A stretch of DNA of 64,000 nucleotides from Plecoglossus altivelis (GCA_036571765.1 BROE01000022.1:8091575-8155574), one strand, 5' to 3'; positions 1 to 12,345 are shown, counted from the first letter of the stretch. Notes: generated by a model from the letters alone, not told the origin. Program-made: numbers and translations.

Positions 1-137
1 ATATAGAACCGCCAACATCTGCCTACTTGGAGTTGAATTTCAGTAGACCAGAAAATAGCCCCAGCCATTCAAGACTTTGGTGTCCTCTGACTAGTCCAGC
101 TGTGGTAAACAACACCATTAACTCCACTTTATTTCAG

Positions 138-863
138 GTGGCCCGGCGCTGGGGTATCCAGAAAAACCGTCCGGCCATGAATTACGACAAGCTGAGCCGC
201 TCACTGCGCTACTACTATGAGAAGGGGATCATGCAGAAGGTAAAGGCAGGTTCACCTTTTTCCTTCTCCTTTTCCCCGCCTCCACCGACTCTCCCTCCCT
301 GGCAACTGCAGGTTGTTTGCAGTTCTACTCAGACACATTAGAATACAACCTTGAGGATGATGCTGCAAGGTCTGTGCAGAGATGTGCTGCTCTGTACTCT
401 GGAGGTCCATATCTGGCTGGCTTCTCATGCCCCTTGGTAGTGAGGTGATACGGAAAGGTTATTGATCCATGGCCGATTTGACCGGTCTCTTCTAAAACAG
501 GCCCCCCTGATTATATAGGTGACAAGTGATGTTAAGGCAAAGCCACACGACAACAGAGCCATGAAGCAGCAACGTGCACGAGGAACAGATTTGATAGATG
601 CCTTGTCTGATGTCTTGTCTTGCTTTCTTCAGGTGGCTGGAGAGAGGTACGTGTACAAGTTTGTGTGCGACCCTGAGGCTCTGTTTTCCATGGCCTTCCC
701 TGACAACCAGAGGCCCAACCTGAAGGCAGACCCTGACAGCCTGTCTGGGGTGGATGATGATACCCTTCCCCTCACCCACTATGAAGAGAGTGCCCCCTAC
801 CTGCTGGATGCAGGGGAGCAGTGTGTTGCAGGAGTGCCCTTCCCTGATGGATATGGCTACTGA
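138..863 (+). CDS. etv5: ETS transcription factor ETV5-like (PEA3 group), last two coding exons, 5' partial
   Basis: Two exons, 138-239 and 633-863, are joined in phase 0. The first follows atttcag and ends at gtaaag; the second follows cttcttcag. They encode the C-terminal half of the ETS DNA-binding domain, including the recognition-helix region (WGIQKNRPAMNYDKLSRSLR, then RYYYEKGIMQK) and the end of the winged helix (GERYVYKFVCDPEALFSMAF). A PEA3-type tail of about 60 residues follows and ends FPDGYGY. PEA3 factors (ETV1/4/5) bind GGAA sites and act downstream of FGF/ERK signalling. The tail segment DDTLPLTHYEESAPYLLD fits ETV5 better than ETV1 or ETV4. The rest of the gene, including the activation domain and first half of the ETS fold, lies upstream of the window. 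The call to family is secure; the fish paralogue (a or b) cannot be told. Confidence 0.92.
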
Positions 864-1624
864 CACCCCTGGAACTCCTCCCCACCAATCTCTACACAAC
901 CAACAGTCCCCCCCACCCCCTTCAGCTAAACTCCTCAACCCCTAAATACCTAGCGCTGGAACTGCTGATCAGTTTGGAACCAAACCAACCTGCTCTTCTC
1001 AACACTACTTGTCCTTAACTCCTACCACTGTATCAGTCCCACCCCCAGCTCCCAATCCCACCACCACGAAAGAAAGGGGATGAAGTTGCGGACAACAGCT
1101 TCTCTAGCATTGCAAGTGAGAAAGGGCGAGCTGGAGAGGAGGAAAGAGATGGGGCCATAGTTAGTGATGAAACTGGACTCCTGAGGCCCGCCTGCCCCCC
1201 AGACTGAGGCAAAGCGCAGTTGTTGCCATGGAGACAGTGAATGCCAGAGGCTGTGTGATGTCAAAGTCTGACTGACAGAACCCTCTGTTGTTCAGGCTGC
1301 AAAAATTGTAGCAATTCAGATTTTGTGACAATCTGCTTTTCTAAATGGAGTAAATAACTATAATAAATGTTTTAATTCTGACAAAAATCTAAATGCAGCA
1401 CTATTCTATAGTTGCCTTTTTTGGTCCCCCATATATTTTTCTGCCACCTATCGGAACGTTTAGAACAGCGAAAGGGCTTTAATTTGCAAAAAAAAAAGAA
1501 AAGGAAAAAAAAAGAAAATGAACTAACAAAAAAAAAGAAACTCCCATCCACCAAATCAGTTTATTTCTGTAGACATACTGTTGAGAACCATTTTTAGTAT
1601 GCTGGCTTTTCTACAATTGGTTTT

Positions 1625-1650
1625 TCCGTAGTACTTAGTAGTACTACGGA
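1625..1650. repeat. Perfect inverted repeat, 11-bp stem with 4-nt loop
   Basis: TCCGTAGTACT at 1625-1635 is exactly complementary to AGTACTACGGA at 1640-1650, with tagt between them. A third partial copy (agtagtactt) follows at once. It lies within the inferred etv5 3' UTR. Confidence 0.8.
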
Positions 1651-1800
1651 AGTAGTACTTTTAACCCTCCACTTGGACATGTGATGGGAAGGACTCTCAG
1701 GCCTACCTGAGGCCTACTTTTACTGTTCTGGGTGGGTTGTTTCCATGCCCAGTGGTGTTTTTATTAAGTCTAATATGTGTTCTGTTGTGTTGTCCCTTTG

Positions 1801-1875
1801 CTGGGCCTAGACAGACCTGTCCTGGGCCTAGACAGACCTGTCCTGGTTCTAGACAAACCTATCCTGGGCCTCACA
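1801..1875. repeat. 21-bp tandem repeat, about 3.5 copies
   Basis: The unit begins ctgggcctagacagacctg. Copies one and two (1801-1821, 1822-1842) are identical. Copy three (1843-1863) has several substitutions and copy four is truncated. It lies in the inferred etv5 3' UTR. Confidence 0.8.
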
Positions 1876-2785
1876 GCTCCAGGCTACCGTAGGACTATGA
1901 TCTGCTCTCAGCACCAGCAGCTTAAAGGAACACTCCACCTGTTTTCATCAGCCATCACTCCTTTCATTGCCTGGGAGGTCAAACTGACTAGCGCCTGATC
2001 CTGCAGCAATCATGCGTCCCGCAGACTGAATTGGACGGGATACATCAGCCTATGTGTTCCCCCCTTTGAGGCTTTTGAATTTATACACGCCTAAGATTTT
2101 ACTCTATGTAAAAGGTCACATATTTTTCTTTTTCTATCAGGGTGCTTCATGTTACCTTGGCAGTGTATTTGTGTCCGGGGATATCAGGGGCACCGAGACC
2201 TTGCATGCAAAGGAGGTGAAACTTGACATGTTTTCCCTTTGGAACTTCTCTTTTTGCCAATCACAGGCTAGTGGGAGACCTCTGCTTCTCTTTGCATGGT
2301 GTACTGCTCTAAAGACTGTCCACTAACATATCGCTTTATTGTCTGGACAAAGAAGAAATTGTGATGTTTTCTGCATATTGTTCATGTTTTACGTTGTTTC
2401 TTAAATGGGGGAAAAATACAAACTTATATAAAATATATATTTTTGCTAAGTCTGCATCTGTTTGATTTTAATGTATAAGCTGTATAGTTTTACCTATAAT
2501 AACGGATATGTATCTAAAGAAATCTAAAACCCTGTGATGCTATTTTCCGGCAGACGGTTGCTTTAAAAGGCTGCCATTGTTTTGGTAGATTGGATTATGG
2601 AGGATACATTTGAAGTTTGATCTTGAGTTCCAACAGTGATTTCTCTCTGTCCTAATCCACCTGGAACCCAGGGCTTGTCTGTCTGCACTTGTATAGGCTT
2701 TACCTGCTCCTTCACAATGTGTACTTTACACTGCTGAGTTGCTTCTCTACTGGGTATAATAAACTGCCCGCTATGCTTTCATTCT

Positions 2786-5700
2786 CTTGTGTGTCTGTGT
2801 TTCTCTCTCTCCCGTCTCCCTCACTCACAGGCGGCAGCTGATAAAGTTCTCTGGAGGACGTTTGCTTGACTTCAGTCACTACTGACAAGGTCACATGCTG
2901 TTCGCTGTGTTGTACTTCCTTCGTTAAAGATTAGACCCGGTCCCTCTCTGCTGGCTCTGCTGGCCTGCTCTGTTTCTGGTCCTTGAAGAGAGATGAGTCC
3001 ACTACCTTCCATAATACTGATGGGGGTTAAAGGGCTTTTGAAAATTGGGATTATACAGTTTCTCTAAAGACCAGTTTCCCAGACATGGATTAAGCCTAGT
3101 CCTAAAGTAAGAGAGACATTCTGGGAAGATCCCTATTTGAAAAGGTTTTTAGTCTAAGGCTAGGCTTAATCCATGTATGGGAAACTGGGCCTAGATGTTT
3201 GTTTAAACCAGTAACCAGGTTGCTTTTGATATGTTATAATACTTTTACATAATTGTTAAAAAGTGGGAGAAACGGAGTATATTCTACGGCTTCCCCAGAG
3301 CTGTGTAGTGAAATAGGCAAGCAGACACGGACACGACCTAACTGACGCTTGTGACGCTTGAAACGCGTCACTGAGAATAGGTAGCAAGAAGGCACCTGCG
3401 TATTAAATATTTTAAAGATTCTTTGTGAATCAAATATTAATTCTCTCATAGTAAAGTATAATTCCTCTCAAACAAATAATTCATCATGTAGGCTGCATGG
3501 AGCCGTTCCAGATCATTCTTCCTTCGTATCGTGTTGAGAGTTTCTGACGCTCAACAGTTTACATGTGGACGTGCGACAGAGCCTGGCTCACGCTTACACT
3601 GCTTCAACAAACTATTTTATGGCATTATTTATTATTTCAATAGATTAAATGAAATATAAAACAAAAATACAGTACAGATACAAGGGAAAACAAGAGAGCA
3701 TGTATTATAGTGTTAAGTTATAAAGAAAATGTTGTCCCTTTACAATATAGCATTATTGTAGATTGGTGGATAATATCTAAAGACACTTAGAGCATCTTAT
3801 TTGACTGCAGCTGTATGTAGGCCTCTGTGCCCTTCCCAGCACTCTGCAGATTGGCTATTCACTCTCTTTCAACAACTTAAAAGCCTGAAGAGGGTCAGGA
3901 AGGCCTTACTCTCGAGCAGGTCAGCCCAACCCACTGGTCTCTATTGATCTGCAGAAGGAAGAAGAGTGTTTCTCAATGCTGTTAACGGCCCTTTGCTGCC
4001 CCAAAGGGCTTCCACTAACCTCAAATCAACAGCCTGTATGGGTGGGGCATAGTGGGACGGAGGGAAGAGAGCTGTTATGAGACTGTCCTGATGGTCTGGG
4101 GGCATCACTCATAACTGATGTTTATTTAATAAACTCTGCTCATCCCCCCAGCCTCTAGTGCTTCTGTGAGGACGTTAAATGCCAAGGCCTAGACACTGAC
4201 TACCAAGACATCTTAGTGTCTAAATCATTCAGTTTCACATCAATTCTCAAATACTATGAGTGACCTGACAATGTCTCAGAGCTATTATCAGGACCTGTAC
4301 AAGGAGACTTCACATCTGTGCCAAATTGTACAATACGACTCCAGAACCATTCCCAAAGGTGTGGTAGCCTACAACAAAACAATGAATGGTCCCTCTGTTC
4401 CCATGTAAAATGTATATTCCACTCACATATAGGTATGGGAAACGGATGCTGGTTGTTATACATAGCACTCTGGCTGTTCTTGAAGCACCGGAAAGAACAG
4501 TTGCAATGATGTACAATAAGATGGATAGATTTGGAGTCATTTCTGCACAATGCATTTGATGAGGGGTTTTACATCTGCAGGCACAACAATCTTGTTTCAT
4601 GCGGGCCAAAAATATTGGATAAGATGAGAGCAGTGTTTTGTGAAGCAAGTAACAGCATCCAGAATACATGCGTCAAGTGCCGACTCTGCACGCGGAGCCT
4701 CCTCACGTCATGAGCTAGGGCTTTGAAGATCTAAACCATGTCTAGCTCTCCTTGTAGTAACATGCATGGTGTTGCTTCCACTGGTTATGTGCGTATCCTC
4801 CACTCAACGGGATTCAGGTTTAGCAATGATCCCTATTTGATAGACTTGATCCAATTACAGAGATCACAGTGATTAGACCGAGGCTAATCAGATCACACGT
4901 CATTGTGGAAATGGCTCAAGGCCTTGTCCTCAGGGCTTAACCCATCAAGAGAGAAATGCACCTCAAAAGTTTCTAACAGCAATCACTTACAACTCCATAA
5001 TCTACGGATCAGAAATACCTAGTAGGTTGTATCCAAGTTCTCACACTACCCTATCTTTTCATGTGAAAATGCAACACCATCTACCTAAGTGCAGAAAACA
5101 GGCAAAGTCAAATGATTAGTCCTTTATTTACTTTTACAGACAGCTAATGATTCTGTATCCAAAGTGACTTATTGATGGTTTGCTTGGAAAAAGTGAATTG
5201 CAGCTAACGCATAGGGTTTTGGCCTTGACCCTAAGATGTCTGGCTGACCCATTGATATCAGTAGTGTTGGAATAACGTGGACCCACGCTTTGTAACCCTG
5301 GCTGTGGAGGGACATTCAAGCAGAATTCAAAAAGTCTCTCTGTCTTTCTTCATGTCCTGTAGGCCCCCTACCACTTGATCAATTTATCTTAATCAAATAG
5401 TAGCTTTCGTAGGAAGTTGATCCTCACATTCGCTTCTATTTAGGAATAGACCAATTCTGATATTTTAATAGCTGTAATTTTTGCTCTTAATCCTAGACTG
5501 CACTCGTGCACATTGGAAGCCAACCATCCTGGAAACTACTACTAATAAACAGTATTAAATAGTTGTCCCCAAAAAAATCCGCCAAGGCTTTGCTTTCATT
5601 GTCTTGCATGTAAGTACAAGATGGCCAGTTGACATTCGAATTTGCCGGTTTTTCCAAAGCAAGGTGTACCGGTATATTGTGCTCTGATTGCCCTCCAGTG

Positions 5701-6900
5701 GTATAATGACAATACTGCATAAACAGCAAGCCCCTGAAGATCACATGCTTGATGCGCCTGGATACTTACTTCATGACAATCAAGACTGTTTATTTGTCCA
5801 ACTTGGTAATGACAACTTTTACTTCCCAGCTTTAAACGGCCACGTTATTTTACTATTTAGGTAGGCTAATTGGCTGAAACATAATCACAGATCTCAAGCC
5901 CAAACGTTTACAGTATACAGTACTATTGAAGGGGCCTTTTCAACGGTTTATAACGGTTAAACTAGCCATTGAGCTGTAAAACCAGAAAAAAGGTAGTGCC
6001 CTTATAAGGCAAGTAAACCAACCTTCTCATTTTAAAAACACATATGTTACTGTGGTGTTAGTGTGTAGGTTGTGTAAGTATAAACCTACAACATTTTCAA
6101 GTTTAAGACTTAACGAATACATCATTAGCTACACACCATGGTTTGAGGGCGTTTGTGTATTTAAATAACATAGTAGGAGGTTATTTGGCATATGCATGTA
6201 ATATATGGTGTATCAGGTAACTTTTGTGACTGAAGTCTTTGATTAATGAACACAAGAAAGGGTCTTGACCGATATTTTGGATCTGGAACGAGTTCAACTG
6301 ATCAACTTACTGTAAGTCAAGTGTAGCTAGCCTAGCTAGCTCTAGCAACTGTGGCGAATTGCAATGGTGAAAGTTAAACTGCTCTGTATTTTGCCATCCC
6401 GGCTTAATGTAATTAGTTTGCACTTTACAAAAACGAAATCAACTGCAGCTCTATAGACTTTACTACTGCAGCGTTCTTGATCATGCAAGATGTTGATGAG
6501 TTGATTTCGTGTTTCTATACTAATGTAATGTAATACGCGTTTGTGTCCGTTGACTTAAAGAGTGCGGTGGCAGTTTATGCATTACACACGTGTACCAGCG
6601 ATGAAACGCGTGTATATTTGTGGACCCCACGAATCATTTGTAATGAACGGTAACTAACCACAGGCGTTTGTGTAATAATCCACAAATTGAACTGATTGGA
6701 TTGTCAGGTAAGAGCGGCTCGGCAGGCAGCGTTCGCTTGTCTGTCACTCCCTTTTGCCAAATTAGCTCGATTAGATTCGCTTAGAGTCCGCACAAGAAGG
6801 AAAGGTAAATTTACGAATTGCCCGAAATTGTAAACGTTTTAAGAACCTACAGAATTCAGAGTTGGTATTTGTTGTTCAACGAATGTGTAGAATTGAGGGG
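2786..6900. other. Intergenic region between etv5 and rbm44
   Basis: No exon with a recognisable product is seen on either strand. The short open frames here lack family similarity and splice context. The only element identified is the MITE-like inverted repeat at 3071-3188. The rbm44 promoter should lie near the 3' end of this stretch (about 6500-6900), but no TATA box or other decisive motif is visible. Confidence 0.6.
3071..3188. mobile_element. MITE-like foldback element, 118 bp with about 29-bp terminal inverted repeats
   Basis: The left end starts CCAGTTTCCCAGACATGG and continues ATTAAGCCTAG. The right end (about 3160-3188) is its reverse complement with one mismatch in 29 positions. 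The core of about 60 bp has no coding capacity. Ends of the type GTTTCCCAGACA-GGATTAAGCCTAG are common in short non-autonomous elements of fish genomes. No clear target-site duplication is visible, so the superfamily is not assigned. Confidence 0.75.
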
Positions 6901-6946
6901 GTTTTAAAATGTGGTTTGTGAAGAATGTCCACGCTGTCCACGCCGC

Positions 6947-9900
6947 ATGCCACTTTCATGCGCCTGGTTTCTGTTTAGCAGGTATATCTTAAGGACGTTT
7001 TTTTGACACGGTTGTATTTTCCAGAACATGTGGTTTCCCGTTCCATTACTATTACCGTTGCCCCAGACGTCGCCTTATGCCCTGCAGCCTTCGGGTATGT
7101 CATATGGCTCAGGACGTTTACAGTTGCAGCTACTTCCCTTTGACCTTCACTCGCTTCTAAGTAGGTCTATAATTGACACGTTTCATGGAGGAAGTAAATC
7201 TCTCGAAGATCTGTTTGCTACACAGCCATAAAACTTATGACAACCCACCTGTCCACCCCAACTGTCCTTCGTCGTCAGTTTGCACGTAAATGACTAATGT
7301 CCATCTGATTACATTACGAATAGCTTTTGAAACATTTGTCTCAACGCAGATGGTTTCCCATCCGTATACGATGGCGGGCAATTTCTTCTCAACAGGTATA
7401 CTTGAACACAACTGATATGTCTGTGAAGTCTTCCGTAAGAGGATCTGCCTTTGGCCTGGTCTTATTCGGCAGCTAAGACGACTCTGTTTACATCAGACTG
7501 CCTTCTCCATTATGTTACAGGTCTTTGTTTGATTTGGTGAAGGTCGCTAATATCCTGGAATTGACTGACGCCAAGCTGCTGGCTTGGTACCAGTCACAGC
7601 CTGCAGAGAACCAGAAATTTATACAAGGTAGATCAATGAAATGGACACACTCATGCAGTAGAAGTAGGAGGGTCTGTATTGACAGGGGATACAACCGTTG
7701 TTGGAATTGAAACCATTCGCTTAATCTAAAATGTTAAATGGAAATCCCAACCGGACTACTTGTAGCATCTATGTGAAACGCATAATTCAATGTGTCTTAA
7801 ACGGCAGTTTATCTCTTGTTTCATAGAGGGTGGTGGTTTCTTGAAGTTTCTCCGAAGGCACCCAACTTTGGGGGTGACCAGGCAGTTTGTTTATGTTAAG
7901 AGTGAGTCAAATGACTTGTCTGGTGGCCATCTCAGAACATAAAATCCTGCAAACAGACATTGGTTTCACTTTCTCTGTTTACATTTGTCAAACGCACAGA
8001 CCCAGCTGCAGCTACCTACAGACCACGACAAACAATGTCAGTCAATCTCAACAAGTACGTGCTCAGCATTGAAAAACAGAAGAGAAAAGAAATCCGGATC
8101 TTAAATATGCATCCCATCTAGAATGCAAATGTAATCTTCGTGGATGTTATTTACAGATATTGCATGTTCTGCTTTAAGGTCTAGAAGGCCCACGTTCTAC
8201 TGCGTGACAGAGTGTTTGAACTGTGGCACCAGTTGTCCCTCCGGAGGACGGAGGTGCAGGCGGTGTGCTGCACCTTTCCAAATGGGGATGGATTCAGGAG
8301 GTGTTGCAGACCATCCCTCCATGCACACAAGGATATGTCTGTCTGTTGCATGTTGGTTTATTGAACCGTCAGGCCAACTTGATAGTTCAACCCTGTAGTA
8401 ATAAAGTGTATATAGCCTCAGTTTGAGACACAGTTAGCATTCCTGTAGTTTTGAGTCCCTTTAGAACACCACCAAAGATGCTTATTTGAAATAGTAAATG
8501 TACATGTAATACGTGCTTGTTGTCTTTTGACCTTTTTTTTAAAACAAAACGGTTATCCTTCTTATTGGTATACAGATCAGAGTACGAACGCACAACTTAG
8601 TCCAAACACTGCGAATGACTGGAACGTCTTCAGGGGTGCCGAGGGGAGTGCAGTAGGAATCCAGGCACCCCAATGGGAATGCACTAAGCGTCCATGCCCC
8701 CTGGATCCTATCTCCAAGGATAGCCACCTGCAAACCCTGCAGGAGAGCTTCATGTCAGCCTGTGACGTCAGCAGCCAAGACCCAGAGGAACCTCCTTGCC
8801 ACCAGGAGGCGCACTACTCAATTGTTTCGACCCAGCACCAGCTGTGGGATGAAGAGGCCCAGCAGGAGGACCCCTCTGCTGAGGCCAACTTCTCTCTGGA
8901 TATGGAGCTGGAGATGTGCAGCCAGAAGGGTGCCGTGGGGAGCCAGGATGGGACCTGTGCAGATGCAGAGTATTCTACGATAGAGCACGAGACTCCTCCG
9001 GAGTACAGCAGCTTCAACAGCACCAGGATGGACCACACTGAGTGGATTAACAGCAGCCAGTCGGCGCAGGCTGATGGTGATGACTCCCTGTTGGCCAATA
9101 GAGGAAGTGCTGAGGAACCCTTAGAGGTGGCCAGCGTGGCATCCTCCTTCCCATTGGAGGAGAAAGAGCACTACCTCTACAAGTCCTGTGATTGTACATA
9201 CGAGGTGGAGGACTGCTCTGGAGAGCCAGGCAGGATAGACGAGGGTTTAAGGTGCCAACAGGCAATCGAGGAGGAAGAGGACTTTCACAGTATCATGGAG
9301 GAGGAAAAGAGTTTACTCCTACGTCAGACCAGTGAAAGGATCCATCTGGTCAACAGTGCACAAGCTCCAGTCAGACCTAGCCAGGCTGTGGTGTCAAGTG
9401 TACCTGCATGTAACTTTCCCAGGATAACCGACAAAGTTATTATGACGGACATGTCCACTAATACACTAGCCCCTGTCTCCACCTACGACATCGGTGTTGG
9501 TCCAGACTCCAGTATGGCTGGTTTCCAGCAACATATCCAGACTCAGACTCAGGGCCCATCTACAGCTGACAGGTCTGTCAATACTGAGGTCTACATGTCG
9601 GACCTGGACTTCCTGGCTAAGGTAGAGCAAGCCCTCCTCATGTGGTCCACGATAGACAGAAAGTATCCCTCCAATTGCCGTTCAAGTATATACCTTTCTT
9701 CTTACCATAGGAATTCACTAAGCTGAAAGTTGCTGAGGAGGAGCTACAGGAATTAAAATGGAAAATGGAAAGGTCCTTCGACCCAGTCACTCAGTTCATA
9801 ATATCATTTCTAGCCAATTACCTGCCCATGTTTAAACCTCTACTGGTGTGTGTGTGTTCATTTTAGGTCAGCTGCTTCTGGAAGGGAAGGTGAGAGTGGC

Positions 9901-12345
9901 TGTATCTGTAACTGTGCTCAGCGTGCCCAGCGAGCAGAGCTGTGCCTGGTAGCTCTGCAGTATGGAATGTGCCAACAGCACTGTTGGAGGCGCTACTACA
10001 CATCACCGGAGGGAGACCATCTGGTCCAAGGGTAAAGGCTCCTTAATGGGCCGGTTTCTAATGTTCTTAACTGATGCAAATTTAAAGGATTGAGGTCCCG
10101 CCCCTCCCCTGTTTGTAGAGTGCAGGTTCCTCCTGAGAAGCTTCTAGAGGTTCTGAAGGTCTTGGAGGCTGACTACAGAGAGATGAGGGAGAAGATCCTG
10201 GCTGGAATCCCCCTGGACCAACTTAAACCCCTGGCTGTGGACTCCCAAAAGATCACCTCAGCCACCTGCTACATCCCTGCACAGGTCAAAGAGTTCGACA
10301 CACTGTGTGACACCATACTGATGTTTGTTTGCACTGAACTCACCTGGCCTTAACATGTTCCCGTCAAACCAGTTATTTCATTTTTTTCCCCCGTTCAGAT
10401 AATTGGAGAGACCTTGGAAAGTGCTTCATCTCGGTAGGTATTTAAACTGGGCTTAGGGTGTTTACAAGCATTGTTGCTACAAGCCTTTGCACTTTGTACC
10501 TCCATGTTGCTCCTGGGTCCTCAGTCTGTTTTGTGTTGCAGTGTCTCAGAGAGGAGCTCGCAGCAGACGGCTGGAGGAGGGGTTGTCTGTACCCCTGCCA
10601 GCACCAGAGAAGGCTCCAAGGTACGCAGTCTACACGCCAAAACATGTACATATGTAAACATGTAGAATTTTCAAGACAGGATGTCATCGTGTGTGTACTT
10701 TATCTTTGCCTTTCCTTTCTACAGACAGGTGAGAGAGGGAGAGGTCCAGTTTGCCTCCCCAAGGGTATGAGCAACAAAACGGGGAAAGCAGCCAGTCTTC
10801 TTCCTCAGCCGACAGGGGTGCAGCATGGACGCAAGCCAGGTGTGCTATACTACACTCCAGGCTTTAGGGGGTGTGAGGCGTTATGGGGAAGAGGAGGAGA
10901 GTGTCTCCACAGTCTAATTCGGTCACAGGTAGAGGGAAGGAGCTCAACTCCAGTGAGGCCTGGTTTGATGCTGAGGAGGACCTTGGGCCTGCAGTTGGCA
11001 ATGCTGTTGTCAAAACCCAGAAGGCAGATGATGGAGGAGCTGTCCAGGGACAAGTTACATCCCTCTGCTCTTTGTTGTGTGTAACACAATTTCCCAGTGA
11101 TGTGACTGAGGTAATCATTTTTGCAACAACACTACACAAGCGCTGCATCTGAGTTACTAACATGGCGTCGTATCATGGGGTTCTCTGCTCGGTCTCAGGT
11201 TATACCGACCTGGAAAATAGTCACAACATTACTATACCAGGATATTTTACATGATGGTTTTGTATTCTCATGATGCCTATAGTCAAGCCACTAGAGAATA
11301 CAGTGGTTATTTTACTTGATACTTTTAGCAGCAGATGGTGCTAGATTCACGTTTTTATATTTTACAGGATGACTTAATGCTGTTATTTGAGAAGTATCAG
11401 GCATCTGAAGTAAGCATTTCCACCTTCAGGAACAACTTCAAGTAAGAACCACAATCTACAACTAATACGCATCTTGTTCAGGGACATGCATGAATCCCAA
11501 TGTTGAGAACATGGTAATCCTACAAAATACATCCTACTACTATTTAATTATTATTACTTCCTTTGTTAATGCAGGGCTGCTATAGTGACTATGAGTGGTC
11601 CTGAGTTTGCTGAGGCTGCTGTTGGTGAGATGAATGGCCTTATCATACAGGGCCACAGACTACGTGTGGAACATATTCAGAGCTCCAGCTCTGGGGGCTC
11701 AGGTGACAGCCAGTGGCAGGGGACAGCAACCCAGCATCAGAGCTCCAGCGGCACACCCAGGCCACTGCAATCAGGGGACCACCATAGGCCCCTAAGCTCG
11801 TCCAAGAGCCACTGCACTACCACCCATGTGAAGGTGAGCAGATGTATAAAAAAAAAAAATCAGAAAGGTGTGTGTGTGTATACACTAATACTACATTGTA
11901 AGAGAGGGTTAAAGATATAAAATAGGTAAAACCACACAGCATACTGTAGTAATAAAATGTCAAAGGTTACCTATGGCCTAGCATCATACAGTTTTTGAAT
12001 AGACATAACTTGCGCTGAGCAGGCACAGTAAATCCTCATCTCTGTGTCTGTTCCTGCGTGTCCTCCCAGCCTTTCCGACCCAGCCTAGAGAAAAGGACCG
12101 TGGTCTGCGACTCACCCACAGCCTCAGGTACCTGCGTGCCCCAGCACTACGCCACGATGGGCAGCTTCGACACGCTGATGTCCCGGCTGATGGCGCACCA
12201 CCCAGAGGCAGGAAGACAGAAGATCGTGGATGCCCTGCTGGAGCTGAGGGCCAAACACCAGGGCTACCTCAGTGGTCTGCCAATCAGCAGGATCGTGGAT
12301 ATGACCTCTGACCTTCTGACCAAATCTAAGATCATTAAAGGGTAG
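6947..12345 (+). CDS. rbm44: RNA-binding motif protein 44-like (intercellular-bridge RRM protein)
   Basis: Proposed exons: 6947-6981 (tentative start), 7521-7627, 7827-7901, 8157-8300, 8576-9621, 9711-9772, 9867-10031, 10119-10284, 10399-10433, 10542-10620, 10725-10839, 10929-11110, 11368-11441, 11575-11833, 12070-12345. All joins keep phase, giving about 939 residues (human RBM44 is about 1050). In order the protein shows a helical module (LELTDAKLLAWYQ to FLKFLRRHP), a zinc-ribbon-like CLNCGTSCPSGGRRCRRC, a long acidic low-complexity exon ending SVNTEVYMSDLDFLAK, a short coiled coil, SSEAWFDAEEDLG, one RRM (about 11060-11690), and a C-terminal module from FDTLMSRLMAHHPEAG to GYLSGLPISRIVDMTS. 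RBM44 localises to germ-cell intercellular bridges in mouse. The call rests on this architecture and C-terminal motifs. The start and the donors at 8301 and 10285 (alternative 10327) are uncertain. Confidence 0.72.
8157..8300 (+). other. rbm44: rbm44 zinc-ribbon-like exon
   Basis: This exon follows ttatttacag and links in phase to FVYVK of the preceding exon. It encodes five cysteines in a C-x2-C-x3-C-x6-C-x2-C array (CLNCGTSCPSGGRRCRRC), which is typical of a small zinc-binding knuckle pair. A further cysteine lies upstream (FYCVTEC). The best donor is GGAG|gtgttg at 8301; other GT positions in this frame have poorer context. Confidence 0.6.
11059..11690 (+). other. rbm44: RRM domain of rbm44 (split over three exons)
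   Basis: The fold runs from SLLCVTQFPSDVTE (RNP2-like strand, exon ending 11110), through DDLMLLFEKYQASEVSI (helix 1 and strand 2, 11368-11441), to AAIVTMSGPEFAEAAVGEMN and GHRLRVEHIQ (strand 3, helix 2, strand 4, from 11575). The RNP1 strand reads FKAAIVTM, so the usual aromatic positions are not aromatic. The RRM assignment is secure from the spacing of the hydrophobic pattern. Confidence 0.75.

Larger units (their letters stand above)
864..2785 (+). other. etv5: etv5 3' UTR with candidate poly(A) signals
   Basis: No coding exon follows the stop at 861-863. AATAAA hexamers occur at 1362-1367 and 2758-2763. The AT-rich stretch 2340-2640 has the look of a long vertebrate 3' UTR, so the distal signal is favoured for the full-length transcript. 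The region also holds A-rich tracts (1488-1540), a perfect hairpin (1625-1650) and a 21-bp tandem repeat (1801-1875). The end point is inferred from the hexamer only. Confidence 0.5.

Noticed and set aside
519..632. In-frame upstream extension of the last etv5 exon
   Set aside because: It is intron sequence. The acceptor at 631-632 and the conserved QK-VAGERYVYKF join define the exon start.
7028..7231. Possible first exon of rbm44 starting MWFPVPLLLPL
   Set aside because: No GT donor in the needed phase would join it to the exon at 7521. The frame ends at a TAA without a partner.
8527..8575. In-frame extension upstream of the large rbm44 exon
   Set aside because: A good acceptor (ttggtatacag) at 8575 and phase continuity with the zinc-ribbon exon place the exon start at 8576.
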